From a virus: a DNA stretch of 64,000 bases. Every line of letters starts with the position of its first letter. Position 1 is the first letter of the stretch. The DNA lies in IMG/VR virus record IMGVR_UViG_3300007609_001138, positions 1-64,000 of that record, one strand, 5' to 3'. The notes under the pieces were generated by a model. It made no database searches. It saw only the letters and a program-made list of their open reading frames with translations, and was not told the DNA's origin. The position numbers were made by a program, and so were the translations under genes. Shown piece by piece: positions 14,804-23,951 of this stretch.

Positions 14804-16069
14804 ATGTCTACTACAGCCACAAAAGACAAAAACAAACTTGCCGATCTCGTTGGTCCCACTGACCCAGATTTAGATAGAGAAGTTCGAGAAATTCTTGTTG
14901 GCGCACGTATTGGCATGCTGTTACGTGCCAGCTTCTTTGGCAATCTTGCCACTCGACTCAAGCTAGTAAACGCCGACGAGTGGTGTCCTACTGCGGCAAC
15001 AGACGGACGGCATTTTTATTACAACACTAGATTTATCAAGATGCTGAAGCCGCGAGAAGTCGAGTTTCTTTTTGGACATGAAGTATTGCATGTGGTCTAT
15101 GATCACTTAGAGCGCACAGGCGATCGCGACAGAATGCTGAGCAATATTGCACAGGACTATTGTGTAAACAGCGACCTAAAGAAACACGGTGTAGGCGAGT
15201 TTATTACCACTGTGGAATGTTTGTATGACAGCAAGTACGAAGACTGGAGTTTTGAACAGGTCTACGATGATTTGCTAGAAAATGCAGACGAATCAGCAAC
15301 ACAAAAAATGCTAGATAAAGTGTTAGACGAACACTTGGAAGACATCTTAGATGGCGCAGGCTCTGGACAAGACACCAATGACGAAGGTAAACCTGGACCG
15401 GTGAAACTCACAGATGAAGAACGTCAGCAGATCAAAGATGAGATCAAAGAAGCAATGATCAGTGCAGCGCAAACTGCCAAAGCTAGCGATATCCCTGGCA
15501 ACGTTCAACGCATGATTCAGAATCTCACTGAACCTAAGATGAACTGGCGAGATCTTTTGCAACAGCAGTTGCAAAGCACCATTAAAAATGATTATACATT
15601 TTCACGTACAAGTCGTCGCAGTTGGCACATGGATGCTATTTTACCCGGTATGGATACCACAGATGCTATCGATATTGCTGTAGCAATTGATATGAGTGGT
15701 AGTATCTCCGAAGAGCAAGGACGCGACTTCTTGAGTGAAGTGCAGGGTATTATGGATACGTTTACTGATTATCGTATTCACTTGTTTACGTTTGACACAC
15801 AGGTTTACAATCCACAGGACTTTAACAGCGATAACATATCAGACATAACCGAATATCAATGTCAAGGTTGGGGCGGTACTAGTTTCGAATGCATCTTTGA
15901 CTATCTCAAAGAAGCAGACATTGAACCCAAGAAACTGGTTACATTTACAGACGGTTATCCGTTTGGCAGTTGGGGTGATCCAGACTATTGCGATACTGTT
16001 TGGATTATTCACAGCAACGATGATCCAAATCCTCCATTTGGTACCTGGGCCAAATACGAATCACAGTAA
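14804..16069 (+). CDS. DUF2201-like metallopeptidase/VWA protein, MoxR partner
   Basis: The N-terminal domain has an HExxH zinc-binding motif (H92-E93-x2-H96 in GHEVLHVVYDH), as in the putative metallopeptidase domain of DUF2201 proteins. A linker of acidic helices (residues 150-230) leads to a C-terminal von Willebrand A-like domain with a metal-ion-dependent adhesion site, D296-M-S298-G-S300, and later GGTSFE and TFTDGYP blocks supplying further ligands. Proteins of this type pair with MoxR ATPases. Its matching promoter supports pairing with the ATPase at 11814-12914. Whether the HExxH is active as a protease is not known. Confidence 0.87.
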   Translation: MSTTATKDKNKLADLVGPTDPDLDREVREILVGARIGMLLRASFFGNLATRLKLVNADEWCPTAATDGRHFYYNTRFIKMLKPREVEFLFGHEVLHVVYDHLERTGDRDRMLSNIAQDYCVNSDLKKHGVGEFITTVECLYDSKYEDWSFEQVYDDLLENADESATQKMLDKVLDEHLEDILDGAGSGQDTNDEGKPGPVKLTDEERQQIKDEIKEAMISAAQTAKASDIPGNVQRMIQNLTEPKMNWRDLLQQQLQSTIKNDYTFSRTSRRSWHMDAILPGMDTTDAIDIAVAIDMSGSISEEQGRDFLSEVQGIMDTFTDYRIHLFTFDTQVYNPQDFNSDNISDITEYQCQGWGGTSFECIFDYLKEADIEPKKLVTFTDGYPFGSWGDPDYCDTVWIIHSNDDPNPPFGTWAKYESQ

Positions 16070-16096
16070 AAAAATACAATACGGGCATACAGGCGG

Positions 16097-16103
16097 TTAA
16101 ATA
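16097..16103 (+). promoter_or_regulatory. Late promoter box TTAAATA
   Basis: The predicted start is about 16109, two bases before the ATG at 16111, with no ribosome site between: a second candidate leaderless late transcript. Confidence 0.55.
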
Positions 16104-16110
16104 ACAAACT

Positions 16111-16359
16111 ATGGAAAACACTGAATCAGAAATCAATCTAAAAGTCGAAGATCTTGCAGTAATCAAGAGTATTATTGAAGTAGTAAGCCAACGTGGAGCA
16201 ATCCAGCCTGACGAAATGTCAACAGTTGGTGTTGTCTACGACAAGCTTAATATATTCTTGTCATCGCTTGCATCAGACCCACAAGCAGAAGTGTCCAGGG
16301 AACAACCCGAAGCTGAAAAACCAGTTACACGTTCTGCTAAAAAAACACCCAAGGAGTAA
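16111..16359 (+). CDS. Conserved phage hypothetical (82 aa)
   Basis: The first 55 residues (LKVEDLAVIKSIIEVVSQRGA, then YDKLNIFLSSL) are helical and recall a short conserved protein of cyanophage-like myoviruses; the C-terminus is a Lys/Pro/Glu tail. It lies three bases before the next gene, with which it likely forms a translational unit. Function unknown. Confidence 0.78.
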   Translation: MENTESEINLKVEDLAVIKSIIEVVSQRGAIQPDEMSTVGVVYDKLNIFLSSLASDPQAEVSREQPEAEKPVTRSAKKTPKE

Positions 16360-16362
16360 AAC

Positions 16363-17004
16363 ATGTTTGTAAAACACATCGGTAAACACGGTGACCGAAA
16401 GGTTGCGGTGGTGTTTCGTAAAGTGCCAAATGAAGATCACATGGCATTAGTATGTTACACAGAAACATTAAAAACAGAAATGCAAGACGCTCTCATGCGA
16501 GCCGTAGAAAGTGAGCCAGGGCAACAAGCACTTGACCTGGGCGAAGCACTGCAACGAGCAATGAGTCCAGATGGACGCCCAATTCTAGAAGTATTGCATG
16601 TAGAAGGCAAAATCAAAAAAGTGTCCTGTAACCAAGTAATCATGACACCAAGTCCTAACAACACTGTTAGATTAGATGAGCTTAATACTATTCTGGATCA
16701 ACTTGAGCAAGGTGGCGAAGCAGTACAAAAGCTTGCTGAAATTGATCAAAACAGCGGACTGGTTGATCCAAGTGCACAGCGCAGAGCACAGGAAATTATA
16801 GGAGCCGCAAACAACACACTGAATCCAAACGATGGATTATCTGATGAAGCACTTGCCGAAAACTTTGAGAGTCAAGCGGCAAAAATGGAAGCAGAAGCAA
16901 AAGGTCTACTAGAGGAAGCCAAACGACTAAAAGGCGAAGCCAAGGCACTAAAGCCAAAGCGCACTACCACTAGAAAGAAAAAGACCGCAGATGTATCTCA
17001 GTGA
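16363..17004 (+). CDS. Conserved phage hypothetical with long basic helix (213 aa)
   Basis: The N-terminal half starts MFVKHIGKHGDRKVAVVFR and recalls, from memory, a conserved protein next to thyX in T4-like marine phages. The last ~60 residues are a coiled-coil-like Glu/Lys/Ala helix ending in a very basic KPKRTTTRKKK tail, which could bind nucleic acid or acidic protein. Its ribosome site (AAGGAG) sits in the previous gene's end. It overlaps the next gene by 14 bases. Function unknown. Confidence 0.78.
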   Translation: MFVKHIGKHGDRKVAVVFRKVPNEDHMALVCYTETLKTEMQDALMRAVESEPGQQALDLGEALQRAMSPDGRPILEVLHVEGKIKKVSCNQVIMTPSPNNTVRLDELNTILDQLEQGGEAVQKLAEIDQNSGLVDPSAQRRAQEIIGAANNTLNPNDGLSDEALAENFESQAAKMEAEAKGLLEEAKRLKGEAKALKPKRTTTRKKKTADVSQ

Positions 17005-17293
17005 TGACTTCATTGAACGATGGGAAAGTTTGATTCAAGAAATTGAAGTCACAACTATTCCCATTGAATGTATTGCTAAAATTCTACTCAAGCTGGAAGG
17101 TCGTCGACAAAAGACTATTAATGTAACAAAATTAGTCAAAGACGGCTTGAGCTACGAGGATGTCGAAGATTATGTCAACACCACAATGATCGAACTCGAT
17201 GACGAGATAACTAGCATGAAGTTTACTCTCAATGTTGAACGTGTTGCAGAAATGGTTCAACCTTTAACAGATAAATTATTAGAAAAATTATGA
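16991..17293 (+). CDS. Conserved phage hypothetical (100 aa)
   Basis: An all-helical acidic protein starting MYLSDDFIERWESLI with a central LEGRRQKTINVTKLVKDGL block; from memory it resembles a conserved phage protein of unknown function. It overlaps thyX by 4 bases, so it is co-translated with it. Confidence 0.78.
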   Translation: MYLSDDFIERWESLIQEIEVTTIPIECIAKILLKLEGRRQKTINVTKLVKDGLSYEDVEDYVNTTMIELDDEITSMKFTLNVERVAEMVQPLTDKLLEKL

Positions 17294-17979
17294 ATGTAAA
17301 ACTTGTAAGTTACAGTCAGCCAAGCTCTGGCTTTTTAAATGAAGGACTAGAAGATGTTCAGGATCTTATTGCATTTGCGGCAAGAGTATCTAACCCATCA
17401 AATCAACTTAATACTGAGACCTCTGAGCGGTTACTCAACTACCTTGCAAAGCATAAACACTGGAGCCCATTTGAAATGGTATCTGCTTGCCTAGAGATTG
17501 AAACCACTCGCGACATTGCAAGACAGATCCTACGTCATCGATCGTTTTCATTCCAAGAGTTTAGTCAGCGTTATGCTGATCCGACAAAAGACCTTGCATT
17601 TGAAATACGAGAAGCAAGATTGCAGGATAAGCAAAATCGTCAAAATTCAATTGAATTAGACGAGGACAGTCGGTATGATACTGAATTGAAAACAGAATGG
17701 GCATTGGCTCAAGAACGTGTTATCATTGAATCTAGAAAAGCATACACCTGGGCCATCGAAAACGGCATTGCAAAAGAACAAGCTAGGGCAGTATTGCCAG
17801 AAGGGTTAACTGTGAGTCGCATGTACATGAATGGCACGATTCGTAGTTGGATTCACTATATTGAATTACGTGGAGACAACGGCACACAAAAAGAACACAT
17901 GGAAATTGCCCGTGCTGTTGCAAAAGTAATTGCAGATATTTTTCCTTTAAGTTCACAGTATGTTGACTCCTCTATATAA
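17290..17979 (+). CDS. thyX: Flavin-dependent thymidylate synthase ThyX
   Basis: ThyX makes dTMP from dUMP using FAD, NADPH and methylene-tetrahydrofolate, supplying phage DNA synthesis. The ThyX motif is present at residues 82-95 (RHRSFSFQEFSQRY), giving the Arg, Ser, Glu and Arg that bind FAD and dUMP. The C-terminal half has LPEGLTVSRMYMNGTIRSW, the usual substrate-binding helix. At 229 residues it is normal length. It overlaps the next gene by 20 bases. Confidence 0.96.
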   Translation: MNVKLVSYSQPSSGFLNEGLEDVQDLIAFAARVSNPSNQLNTETSERLLNYLAKHKHWSPFEMVSACLEIETTRDIARQILRHRSFSFQEFSQRYADPTKDLAFEIREARLQDKQNRQNSIELDEDSRYDTELKTEWALAQERVIIESRKAYTWAIENGIAKEQARAVLPEGLTVSRMYMNGTIRSWIHYIELRGDNGTQKEHMEIARAVAKVIADIFPLSSQYVDSSI

Positions 17980-18829
17980 CAAAAAACCTGACAGAATATT
18001 TGCGTTTGGGTGTAGTTTCACAAGTTACAAATGGTCAATGTGGCCAGAGATTATTCATTATGCCACTGGCATTCCTACATATAACTACGGTCGTATGGGA
18101 GCAACCAATCACTATATTGTGAATCAAATAGTGCTTGCAAACAAGCTGCATAAATTTTCCAGTAATGATCTTGTGATTGTGGTCTGGACTGAGCCAAACA
18201 GACACGAAAACCTGCATAATCACAGCGGAAAATCTTTCTTAAAGTGGGAAAGATACCCTAGCATAGAAATTTTAGATTATGCGATAGGAAAAATGATTAA
18301 TCAACTTAACGACGTTGCAACAACAATGTCGTATCTCGATGCTACAAGAGCACAGGTTCATTACTCTTCATTGAATGATTTCAGAGTAGGTCCTGAAATA
18401 GGTAAGTTCCCGGAAAGATCAACCATACTCAAGGTTTATGACAGTGAGGGTGACAGGTTTTTACCGTCGTTTAACAATATTGTAAACTTTGATGTACGCG
18501 AAAGAGAATTAGAGCTAAAACAAGTATTCAAAGGAAAATTTTTCGATTTGCATCCTTTTCCTAATCAATCTTTACGTTGGCTTACAACTTTATTTGACTA
18601 TGACTTTTCGGCAGTTGAACGTCGAGTGCACGATCATGAGCAGGAAATCATTGACAGTATCAGGAAAGTGGTACTAGATCCAGGTTATAGTCCTGGTCCA
18701 GAATTTCCTGGAATAAATCCTAAGGAATTACCCGACTCAGTGTTCTTATGCCCAAAAATTAATGCGTACCACAATGATATTAGTTGGCATACGATTCTTC
18801 GTAACGGCGGCTTACCCACTCCCAACTAA
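17960..18829 (+). CDS. SGNH/GDSL-hydrolase-like protein
   Basis: The block I signature FAFGCSFT (about 14-21), a NYGRMGATNHYI block with the Gly and Asn of blocks II/III, VVWTEPNR, and a late D-x-HPFPN with the catalytic His fit an SGNH hydrolase, a family that removes acyl groups from sugars and lipids or transfers them. The block I Ser is in GCSF instead of the usual GDS. The last 50 bases overlap, tail to tail, the large repeat protein on the other strand. A second SGNH protein lies at 24989-25705. Confidence 0.7.
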   Translation: MLTPLYNKKPDRIFAFGCSFTSYKWSMWPEIIHYATGIPTYNYGRMGATNHYIVNQIVLANKLHKFSSNDLVIVVWTEPNRHENLHNHSGKSFLKWERYPSIEILDYAIGKMINQLNDVATTMSYLDATRAQVHYSSLNDFRVGPEIGKFPERSTILKVYDSEGDRFLPSFNNIVNFDVRERELELKQVFKGKFFDLHPFPNQSLRWLTTLFDYDFSAVERRVHDHEQEIIDSIRKVVLDPGYSPGPEFPGINPKELPDSVFLCPKINAYHNDISWHTILRNGGLPTPN

Positions 18830-21788
18830 ATGAATCTTGTAGTTTATTTGAGTCGCCGTTGACACTAGAAAAATAATCAAGTGCAGACTCAACTGCATGC
18901 TGTGTTACTTTACTTTCACAGGCTTTCCACTGTGATAGTCTATACTCGTTTTCTATATCAGGCAAGCTAGCTTGTAGTTTGATCGTTTCACGGAATGCAG
19001 TGCGCCATTCTGTAATCTCATCACCATACACCGCAGTGCCACTTACAACAGGTACCACTTCGTGCGCTTTTTCCATTGTAAGGTCTAACTCTGTGCCAGT
19101 ACTACTGAGTAAAAGATCTTTGTTATAAGCAACAGCGGCCATGTGCCCATAGGTCAATCCTGTTGTAGGATTGTGCGCATGGAAAATATAGTGCTTGGGC
19201 TGTTGCATTCTGTCAGGTTGCCAGTTCCAGTCAAAGTCTTCGGCTACATTTAGCTTTGCAGGCACTAGAATAAACCAATCAGTGCTTGCTAGCTCTGCGG
19301 CTTTTTTAAATGCTTCTAGTCGTCCGTTGATGCCTTCTACTACATGCAACTGTTGATTGTTTGGTAACACCGCACGTAGACGCTGTAAATGCGTCTGTGA
19401 CACCGTTTCACCGTTGCTTACAAACACTACATCCAGTGCCGATACTGGGTTATTAGCTTGTGTTTTATCTATATAAGCATAGTCATACAACTGTGTTTTC
19501 ACAACTCCGTGTGCTTCTTTTGGCACAATCACAGTGGTGGCACCACTGTCCAACGGCATAACGGTTTTAGTTTTATCTCTCCACAAGCTAACAGTAGGTA
19601 TCTTGGTCGGCACAGTACCTACTGTAAACACGGTCAGCGGAGCAGCGGCAGTGTGAGTCTTTACACGATCTACATGACTGTTATCAGAATGCTCCACAAC
19701 TGGCATTGGCCAGCGAGGCACAGATTGATCTGTTGCGTAGTTTACTGTTTCAAACCAATCCAATATCTCAATGTTTTCTATTCCATGTTTAAAGCTAGGC
19801 ACATGCAGGAAGAACGTATCACCGAATTTTTGCTCGTTGCTAGGAAACACATGTAGCATGTGCTTTTGCCATGCTTCTGGCTGCCAAGAAAAATCAAAAG
19901 ACTGATAATCACACACTGTGCTTGTTACCCAGATATACTCATCTGCCGCACTGTCTACTAGACGTTTAAGTGTGTCAAGATAATTGTCAAAGTACCGAGC
20001 TTGCTTAACCACGCGATAATTGTTTTGTAAATGATCAAACACTTGATCTCTTTCTGGATTGCCGTGGTCAATCACATAAATGCTATATGCATCAGCAGGT
20101 GCATGCACTGTTTGATTTTCAACAAAATTCAAATTAGGAAACTGTTCGATACTGTCAGCCCAGCGGCAGTGCCTATCAAACTCCCAGCGGTTGATCAAAA
20201 ACGTATCACTCCACTTGTTCCACTGACTGCCAAACACATGTGTCATTGATCTCTGCCAAGGCTCTGGATGCCAGTCAAAGTCAAATTCACTGTAGTCATT
20301 TTCACTGCCGATTACCCAAAAACGCTGTGTTGTGCTTTTCTTGGCACAGCGTTTCACAGTGTCTAGCACAGAGTTAAAATAGCGCACACGTTGTATACCT
20401 GGATACCTTTCTGCTAGTGCATCAAATCTGGCACCAGAACTGGCATTACTGCGATCCATGTAAAAAATATCCAGTGTTTTTATTGTTTTACTTTCTAGTG
20501 TACGCTGAGGAATATCACCTGCAAATTTGATCTCGGTGGCGCCAGGCACGGTGTAGGTTAAATTCACACTGCTTTGATAGTCTGTGCCAAAATGATATAT
20601 GTATGGAGGATCGCCTGGATCAGGTATCCAGCTAAAGTCTACTGCATCTGCATCTACTTCTTCGGGTACTGTCCAGCGCCGCTGATCGGGCTGTAGTGTT
20701 GCAACAGGATCCATTATGAATTTTCTTTCTGTTGCTCCTGGCATATGATATTCAATGGTACTCATTATTTCTGCATTATGCCATTGATTACCAAACACGT
20801 AAATGTAAGGCGGATCACCAGGGTCCGGGCACCAACTACGGTCGAACTCAAACTCGAATCCGTGTTCTGGAACATGCCAATTTGTGTTTGTTTCTAGCAG
20901 TGTTGCACGAGGATAATCAACAAACTTGCGTTCACTGGCACCGGGCATGTGGTATTCCATGGTGGGCATAATTTCTGCATCGTGCCACTGATTGCCAAAC
21001 ACATAGATGTACGGTGGATCGTCAGGGTCGGGTTCCCAACTAAGGTCAAACCTGCACGGACTATACAGCCATTGCCATAATTCTCCGTTGCTTGCACAGC
21101 GAGTGGCCTTTACTTCGTTTACATATTTGCGTTCAACTGCGCCTGGCACAGTGTAGGTTGCACTTGTTCTTTTTTCAGCAGGCCACCACTGATTGCCAAA
21201 CACATAGATATAAGGTGGATCTGTTGGGTTTGGTCTCCAACGGAACAGTGGATCTTCCAGCAATAAGTTGTCTTGTATTTCAAACAAAGAACTGTCGTGC
21301 TTGGTTGTAACAGTAAAATCGCTTACAAACTTTCTGCCGATTGCATCTGGCATTCTGTATTCTGCGCCGCCTATTCTATCCCAACCCCATTCAACTGGAA
21401 ATTCATAGATATACGGCGGGTCCATTGGATCAGGACTCCACTGTGAATCAATGCTAGCAGGATCAATATAATCCGGAATATACCAAAAAGCTGGATCACT
21501 GTATCTATGAAGAACTGGCAATTCATGCCACGTGGTTTCGGTGTAACCTGCCTTGGGCACTAGATATGTGCCGCCATCCAGCTGATGTTGATTAGGCCAG
21601 GCATGTCGTTGATGTGACTGCCACGGCGCAGGTTCCCAAAGAAAATCCCAGTTACTGTAATCAGATAAGTAATCAACAATCCAACAATATCGAGTACGAG
21701 ACATTTCACACGCATGATCTATATCTCTAGCACGAACAGCATGTACACCCTCGGGTGCACGATTTCCTAGGTAAAATATATCAAACAT
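18780..21788 (-). CDS. Tandem-repeat protein with C-terminal glycosyltransferase-like domain (1002 aa)
   Basis: The protein has five tandem units of about 67 residues whose core is W-x-P-(D/N)-P-x-DPPYIY-x-F at residues 117, 184, 251, 319 and 387, each followed by an NQW-x2-AE and MPGA-x-ERKFV block. Diverged copies lie near 51, 506 and 635. The C-terminal ~220 residues (ALDVVFVSNGET, VVEGINGR, ELASTDWFILVPAKL, WQPDRMQQPKHYIFHA) look like a GT-A glycosyltransferase domain related to the protein at 41680-42603, and contain another WxPD unit. I infer a cytoplasmic glycosyltransferase with substrate- or partner-binding repeats. It is the last gene of the minus-strand island. Confidence 0.7.
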   Translation of the reverse strand: MFDIFYLGNRAPEGVHAVRARDIDHACEMSRTRYCWIVDYLSDYSNWDFLWEPAPWQSHQRHAWPNQHQLDGGTYLVPKAGYTETTWHELPVLHRYSDPAFWYIPDYIDPASIDSQWSPDPMDPPYIYEFPVEWGWDRIGGAEYRMPDAIGRKFVSDFTVTTKHDSSLFEIQDNLLLEDPLFRWRPNPTDPPYIYVFGNQWWPAEKRTSATYTVPGAVERKYVNEVKATRCASNGELWQWLYSPCRFDLSWEPDPDDPPYIYVFGNQWHDAEIMPTMEYHMPGASERKFVDYPRATLLETNTNWHVPEHGFEFEFDRSWCPDPGDPPYIYVFGNQWHNAEIMSTIEYHMPGATERKFIMDPVATLQPDQRRWTVPEEVDADAVDFSWIPDPGDPPYIYHFGTDYQSSVNLTYTVPGATEIKFAGDIPQRTLESKTIKTLDIFYMDRSNASSGARFDALAERYPGIQRVRYFNSVLDTVKRCAKKSTTQRFWVIGSENDYSEFDFDWHPEPWQRSMTHVFGSQWNKWSDTFLINRWEFDRHCRWADSIEQFPNLNFVENQTVHAPADAYSIYVIDHGNPERDQVFDHLQNNYRVVKQARYFDNYLDTLKRLVDSAADEYIWVTSTVCDYQSFDFSWQPEAWQKHMLHVFPSNEQKFGDTFFLHVPSFKHGIENIEILDWFETVNYATDQSVPRWPMPVVEHSDNSHVDRVKTHTAAAPLTVFTVGTVPTKIPTVSLWRDKTKTVMPLDSGATTVIVPKEAHGVVKTQLYDYAYIDKTQANNPVSALDVVFVSNGETVSQTHLQRLRAVLPNNQQLHVVEGINGRLEAFKKAAELASTDWFILVPAKLNVAEDFDWNWQPDRMQQPKHYIFHAHNPTTGLTYGHMAAVAYNKDLLLSSTGTELDLTMEKAHEVVPVVSGTAVYGDEITEWRTAFRETIKLQASLPDIENEYRLSQWKACESKVTQHAVESALDYFSSVNGDSNKLQDSFSWEWVSRRYEESYAN
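20498..21476 (-). repeat. Five tandem ~67-residue coding repeats
   Basis: At the DNA level, units recur about every 201-204 bases within the 1002-residue protein gene, sharing the codons for DPPYIYVFGNQW and the following MPGA-ERKF. The third and fourth units are the most alike, which suggests recent duplication. Confidence 0.85.
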
Positions 21789-22914
21789 GATTAGAATTGA
21801 CGAACTTTATAACAATGTGTTTTGGCCGTGGATAAGTCAAAATATACCTTTGTGTAGAATGTATTTTTGTGATCCTCCCGGACAAAGTGATCCGGATAGT
21901 TTATATAATTATGGACATGATCTCCATGAACTACATTATATATACTTTCACGACCAAGAGCCAATTCATTTGGACCTACACAGACCACTTTTTAACGAAG
22001 TAGCAGAACGCAGCAGAGATCTTGACTTTGACCGAGAAGCTTTTGGTAAAGCAGTTGTTACCAGTGAGCACAACAGCGAGTTTGTTGATCAAATCTGCGA
22101 AGACTACGGCTGGCGACAATACTATTACTTTTTCCATGGCTGGGCAGCAATGGATTGGTACCGAGGATACAATCGATCTTGGTTGATGCCCAAGCCAGAA
22201 GACAGGAAAATGAAACGCAGTTTTATTTGTCCAACTCGCATCGTAGGCGGTAAGCGTGATCATAGAGTATTGCTGGTATATCAGTTTATTAAACAGCAAA
22301 TTGAAAATGCTTGGCTGAGCTGCCCAAGAACATGCCCGGTGGAAAACATTAACATAGAAGACATTGCTGCAAAGTTTAGCATGCACTATCCAGACATCGA
22401 GCAAACATTAAAAGATGCTGACTTGCCCTGGCAATTTCCTGGTGAAACAGATCACCCAATGCACAGTTGCTGGCTGAGCTTGTTTGATGAGTGTGCCGAA
22501 AGTTTAGCATATGTTGTTACTGAAACAGTGTTTTCAGGTCGTAGGCATCATTTAACTGAAAAAACATTTAAACCAATATGTTTACAAATGCCATTTATAC
22601 TGGTTGCACCGCAAGGCAGCCTAGAATATCTTAAACTCTACGGCTTTAGAACCTTTGATGATTTTTGGGACGAAAGCTACGACCAAGAACCAGACGATTA
22701 TCGCAGACTAGAAAAAGTAGCTGAGCTGTGTAAAAAGATAGATAGTATGACATCTGCAGAAAGAACAGATATGTACAAGGCAATGATGCCAATCATTGAA
22801 CACAATTACAATCATTTCTACCACGGAGGATTTGAAACTGTGCTTTGGACAGAACTGGAACAAATGCTAGAACAGATGCAGAAAGATTTTAAAATAAAGG
22901 GTATTGATAGATGA
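21787..22914 (+). CDS. Glycosyltransferase-like protein, TEKTFKPI family
   Basis: The 375-residue protein has a C-terminal block HLTEKTFKPI (residues 255-264), PFILVAPQGSLEYLKLYGF and a WDESYD segment. From memory this defines a phage family resembling the nucleotide-sugar-binding half of GT-B enzymes; the same block occurs in the protein at 40706-41686 (TEKIWRPI). Its ATG overlaps the start codon of the divergent minus-strand gene in the palindrome CATG, so its promoter must lie inside that gene. It overlaps the amidinotransferase gene by 4 bases and the two form a + strand pair within the minus island. Confidence 0.68.
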   Translation: MIRIDELYNNVFWPWISQNIPLCRMYFCDPPGQSDPDSLYNYGHDLHELHYIYFHDQEPIHLDLHRPLFNEVAERSRDLDFDREAFGKAVVTSEHNSEFVDQICEDYGWRQYYYFFHGWAAMDWYRGYNRSWLMPKPEDRKMKRSFICPTRIVGGKRDHRVLLVYQFIKQQIENAWLSCPRTCPVENINIEDIAAKFSMHYPDIEQTLKDADLPWQFPGETDHPMHSCWLSLFDECAESLAYVVTETVFSGRRHHLTEKTFKPICLQMPFILVAPQGSLEYLKLYGFRTFDDFWDESYDQEPDDYRRLEKVAELCKKIDSMTSAERTDMYKAMMPIIEHNYNHFYHGGFETVLWTELEQMLEQMQKDFKIKGIDR

Positions 22915-23951
22915 CATCACAAATAAAAGCGTATACTAGTTGGCAACCACTGGAAGAAGTAATTGTAGGCAATGTGTTTACGCCAGAACACTTTGAATTT
23001 ATCGAAGATCGGCAGGTATTCAATCAGCTTAGTCAGATACTTGAGGAAAGTGCCGAGGACCTGGATAATTTACAAAAAACCATCGAAGAATACGGTGCAC
23101 GAGTACGACGCCCGGATCTACCTAATGTACATCGTTTTCATGAGCAACAGATTGCCGACCAAGGTGCTCCACTGCCTCCATTGACTCCAAGAGACTGGCA
23201 GATTACACTGGGCGATAAACTATTGCGTGTATTGCCTGTACAAGAACTGGATAATATCTGTGCAGACCTAGAAACCCATAACCCTGGACAGGTAATAAAC
23301 CCGCATCAAGGAGAATGGGACGAAAATTGTGTACTCAACGGCGCAAGTGCAAGTTGCATTGTACGAGTAGGCAAAGACGTTTTCTTTGACAATTCAGACT
23401 ATTTAAAACCAGAACAAACTCGCTGGATTGTCGACAATGTTCTAGGCTCAGAATATCGTATACACGAAGCTGTTACTGACGGGCACGGCGATGCTGTGTT
23501 TGCTATTCTCAAACCAGGTGTGCTATTGAGCAGCAAATGGGATGATCAGCTGGATCTAGCAGGCGACTTTCCTGGATGGGATGTTTGTAAAATCTGGGAT
23601 AGTTCAATATGGGCAGCAATGGAAGTTGGCAAATTTAAACAGGAAAACTTTAACGGTCGTTGGTATGTTACAGGACAAACGCCTACTCCAGAATTTTCAA
23701 ACTTTGTAGACAGTTACCTGAGTCAATGGGTAGGATTTGTGGAAGATACAGTGTTCGATGTAAACTGTTTGGTGCTGGACGAAGAAAATGTTATTTTTAG
23801 TGCATACAACAAACAGGTATTTGACTACTGCGAAAAACACAAGATCAATCCTATTGTCAGTGAACTACGACACAGTTATTTCTGGGACGGAGGAATCAGT
23901 TGTTGTACGCAAGACCTACGTAGAAAAGGTGAGTTAGAGAGCTATCTCTAG
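22911..23951 (+). CDS. Glycine amidinotransferase-like enzyme
   Basis: Amidinotransferases move the guanidino carbon of arginine to an amine, as in creatine, streptomycin (StrB1) and toxin synthesis. The 346-residue protein has the N-terminal [10 protein letters not shown] block, LTPRD (92-95), the catalytic His192 in GHGDAVF, the substrate-binding [13 protein letters not shown] segment and the catalytic Cys331 in [14 protein letters not shown]. All key residues appear intact, so the enzyme should be active. Acceptor amine unknown. Its stop overlaps the ferredoxin stop from the other strand. Confidence 0.9.
   Translation: MTSQIKAYTSWQPLEEVIVGNVFTPEHFEFIEDRQVFNQLSQILEESAEDLDNLQKTIEEYGARVRRPDLPNVHRFHEQQIADQGAPLPPLTPRDWQITLGDKLLRVLPVQELDNICADLETHNPGQVINPHQGEWDENCVLNGASASCIVRVGKDVFFDNSDYLKPEQTRWIVDNVLGSEYRIHEAVTDGHGDAVFAILKPGVLLSSKWDDQLDLAGDFPGWDVCKIWDSSIWAAMEVGKFKQENFNGRWYVTGQTPTPEFSNFVDSYLSQWVGFVEDTVFDVNCLVLDEENVIFSAYNKQVFDYCEKHKINPIVSELRHSYFWDGGISCCTQDLRRKGELESYL

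Noticed and set aside
20498-21476. Repeat array as tandem non-coding repeats
   Set aside because: The period is a multiple of three, the frame stays open throughout and differences are mostly conservative at the protein level.
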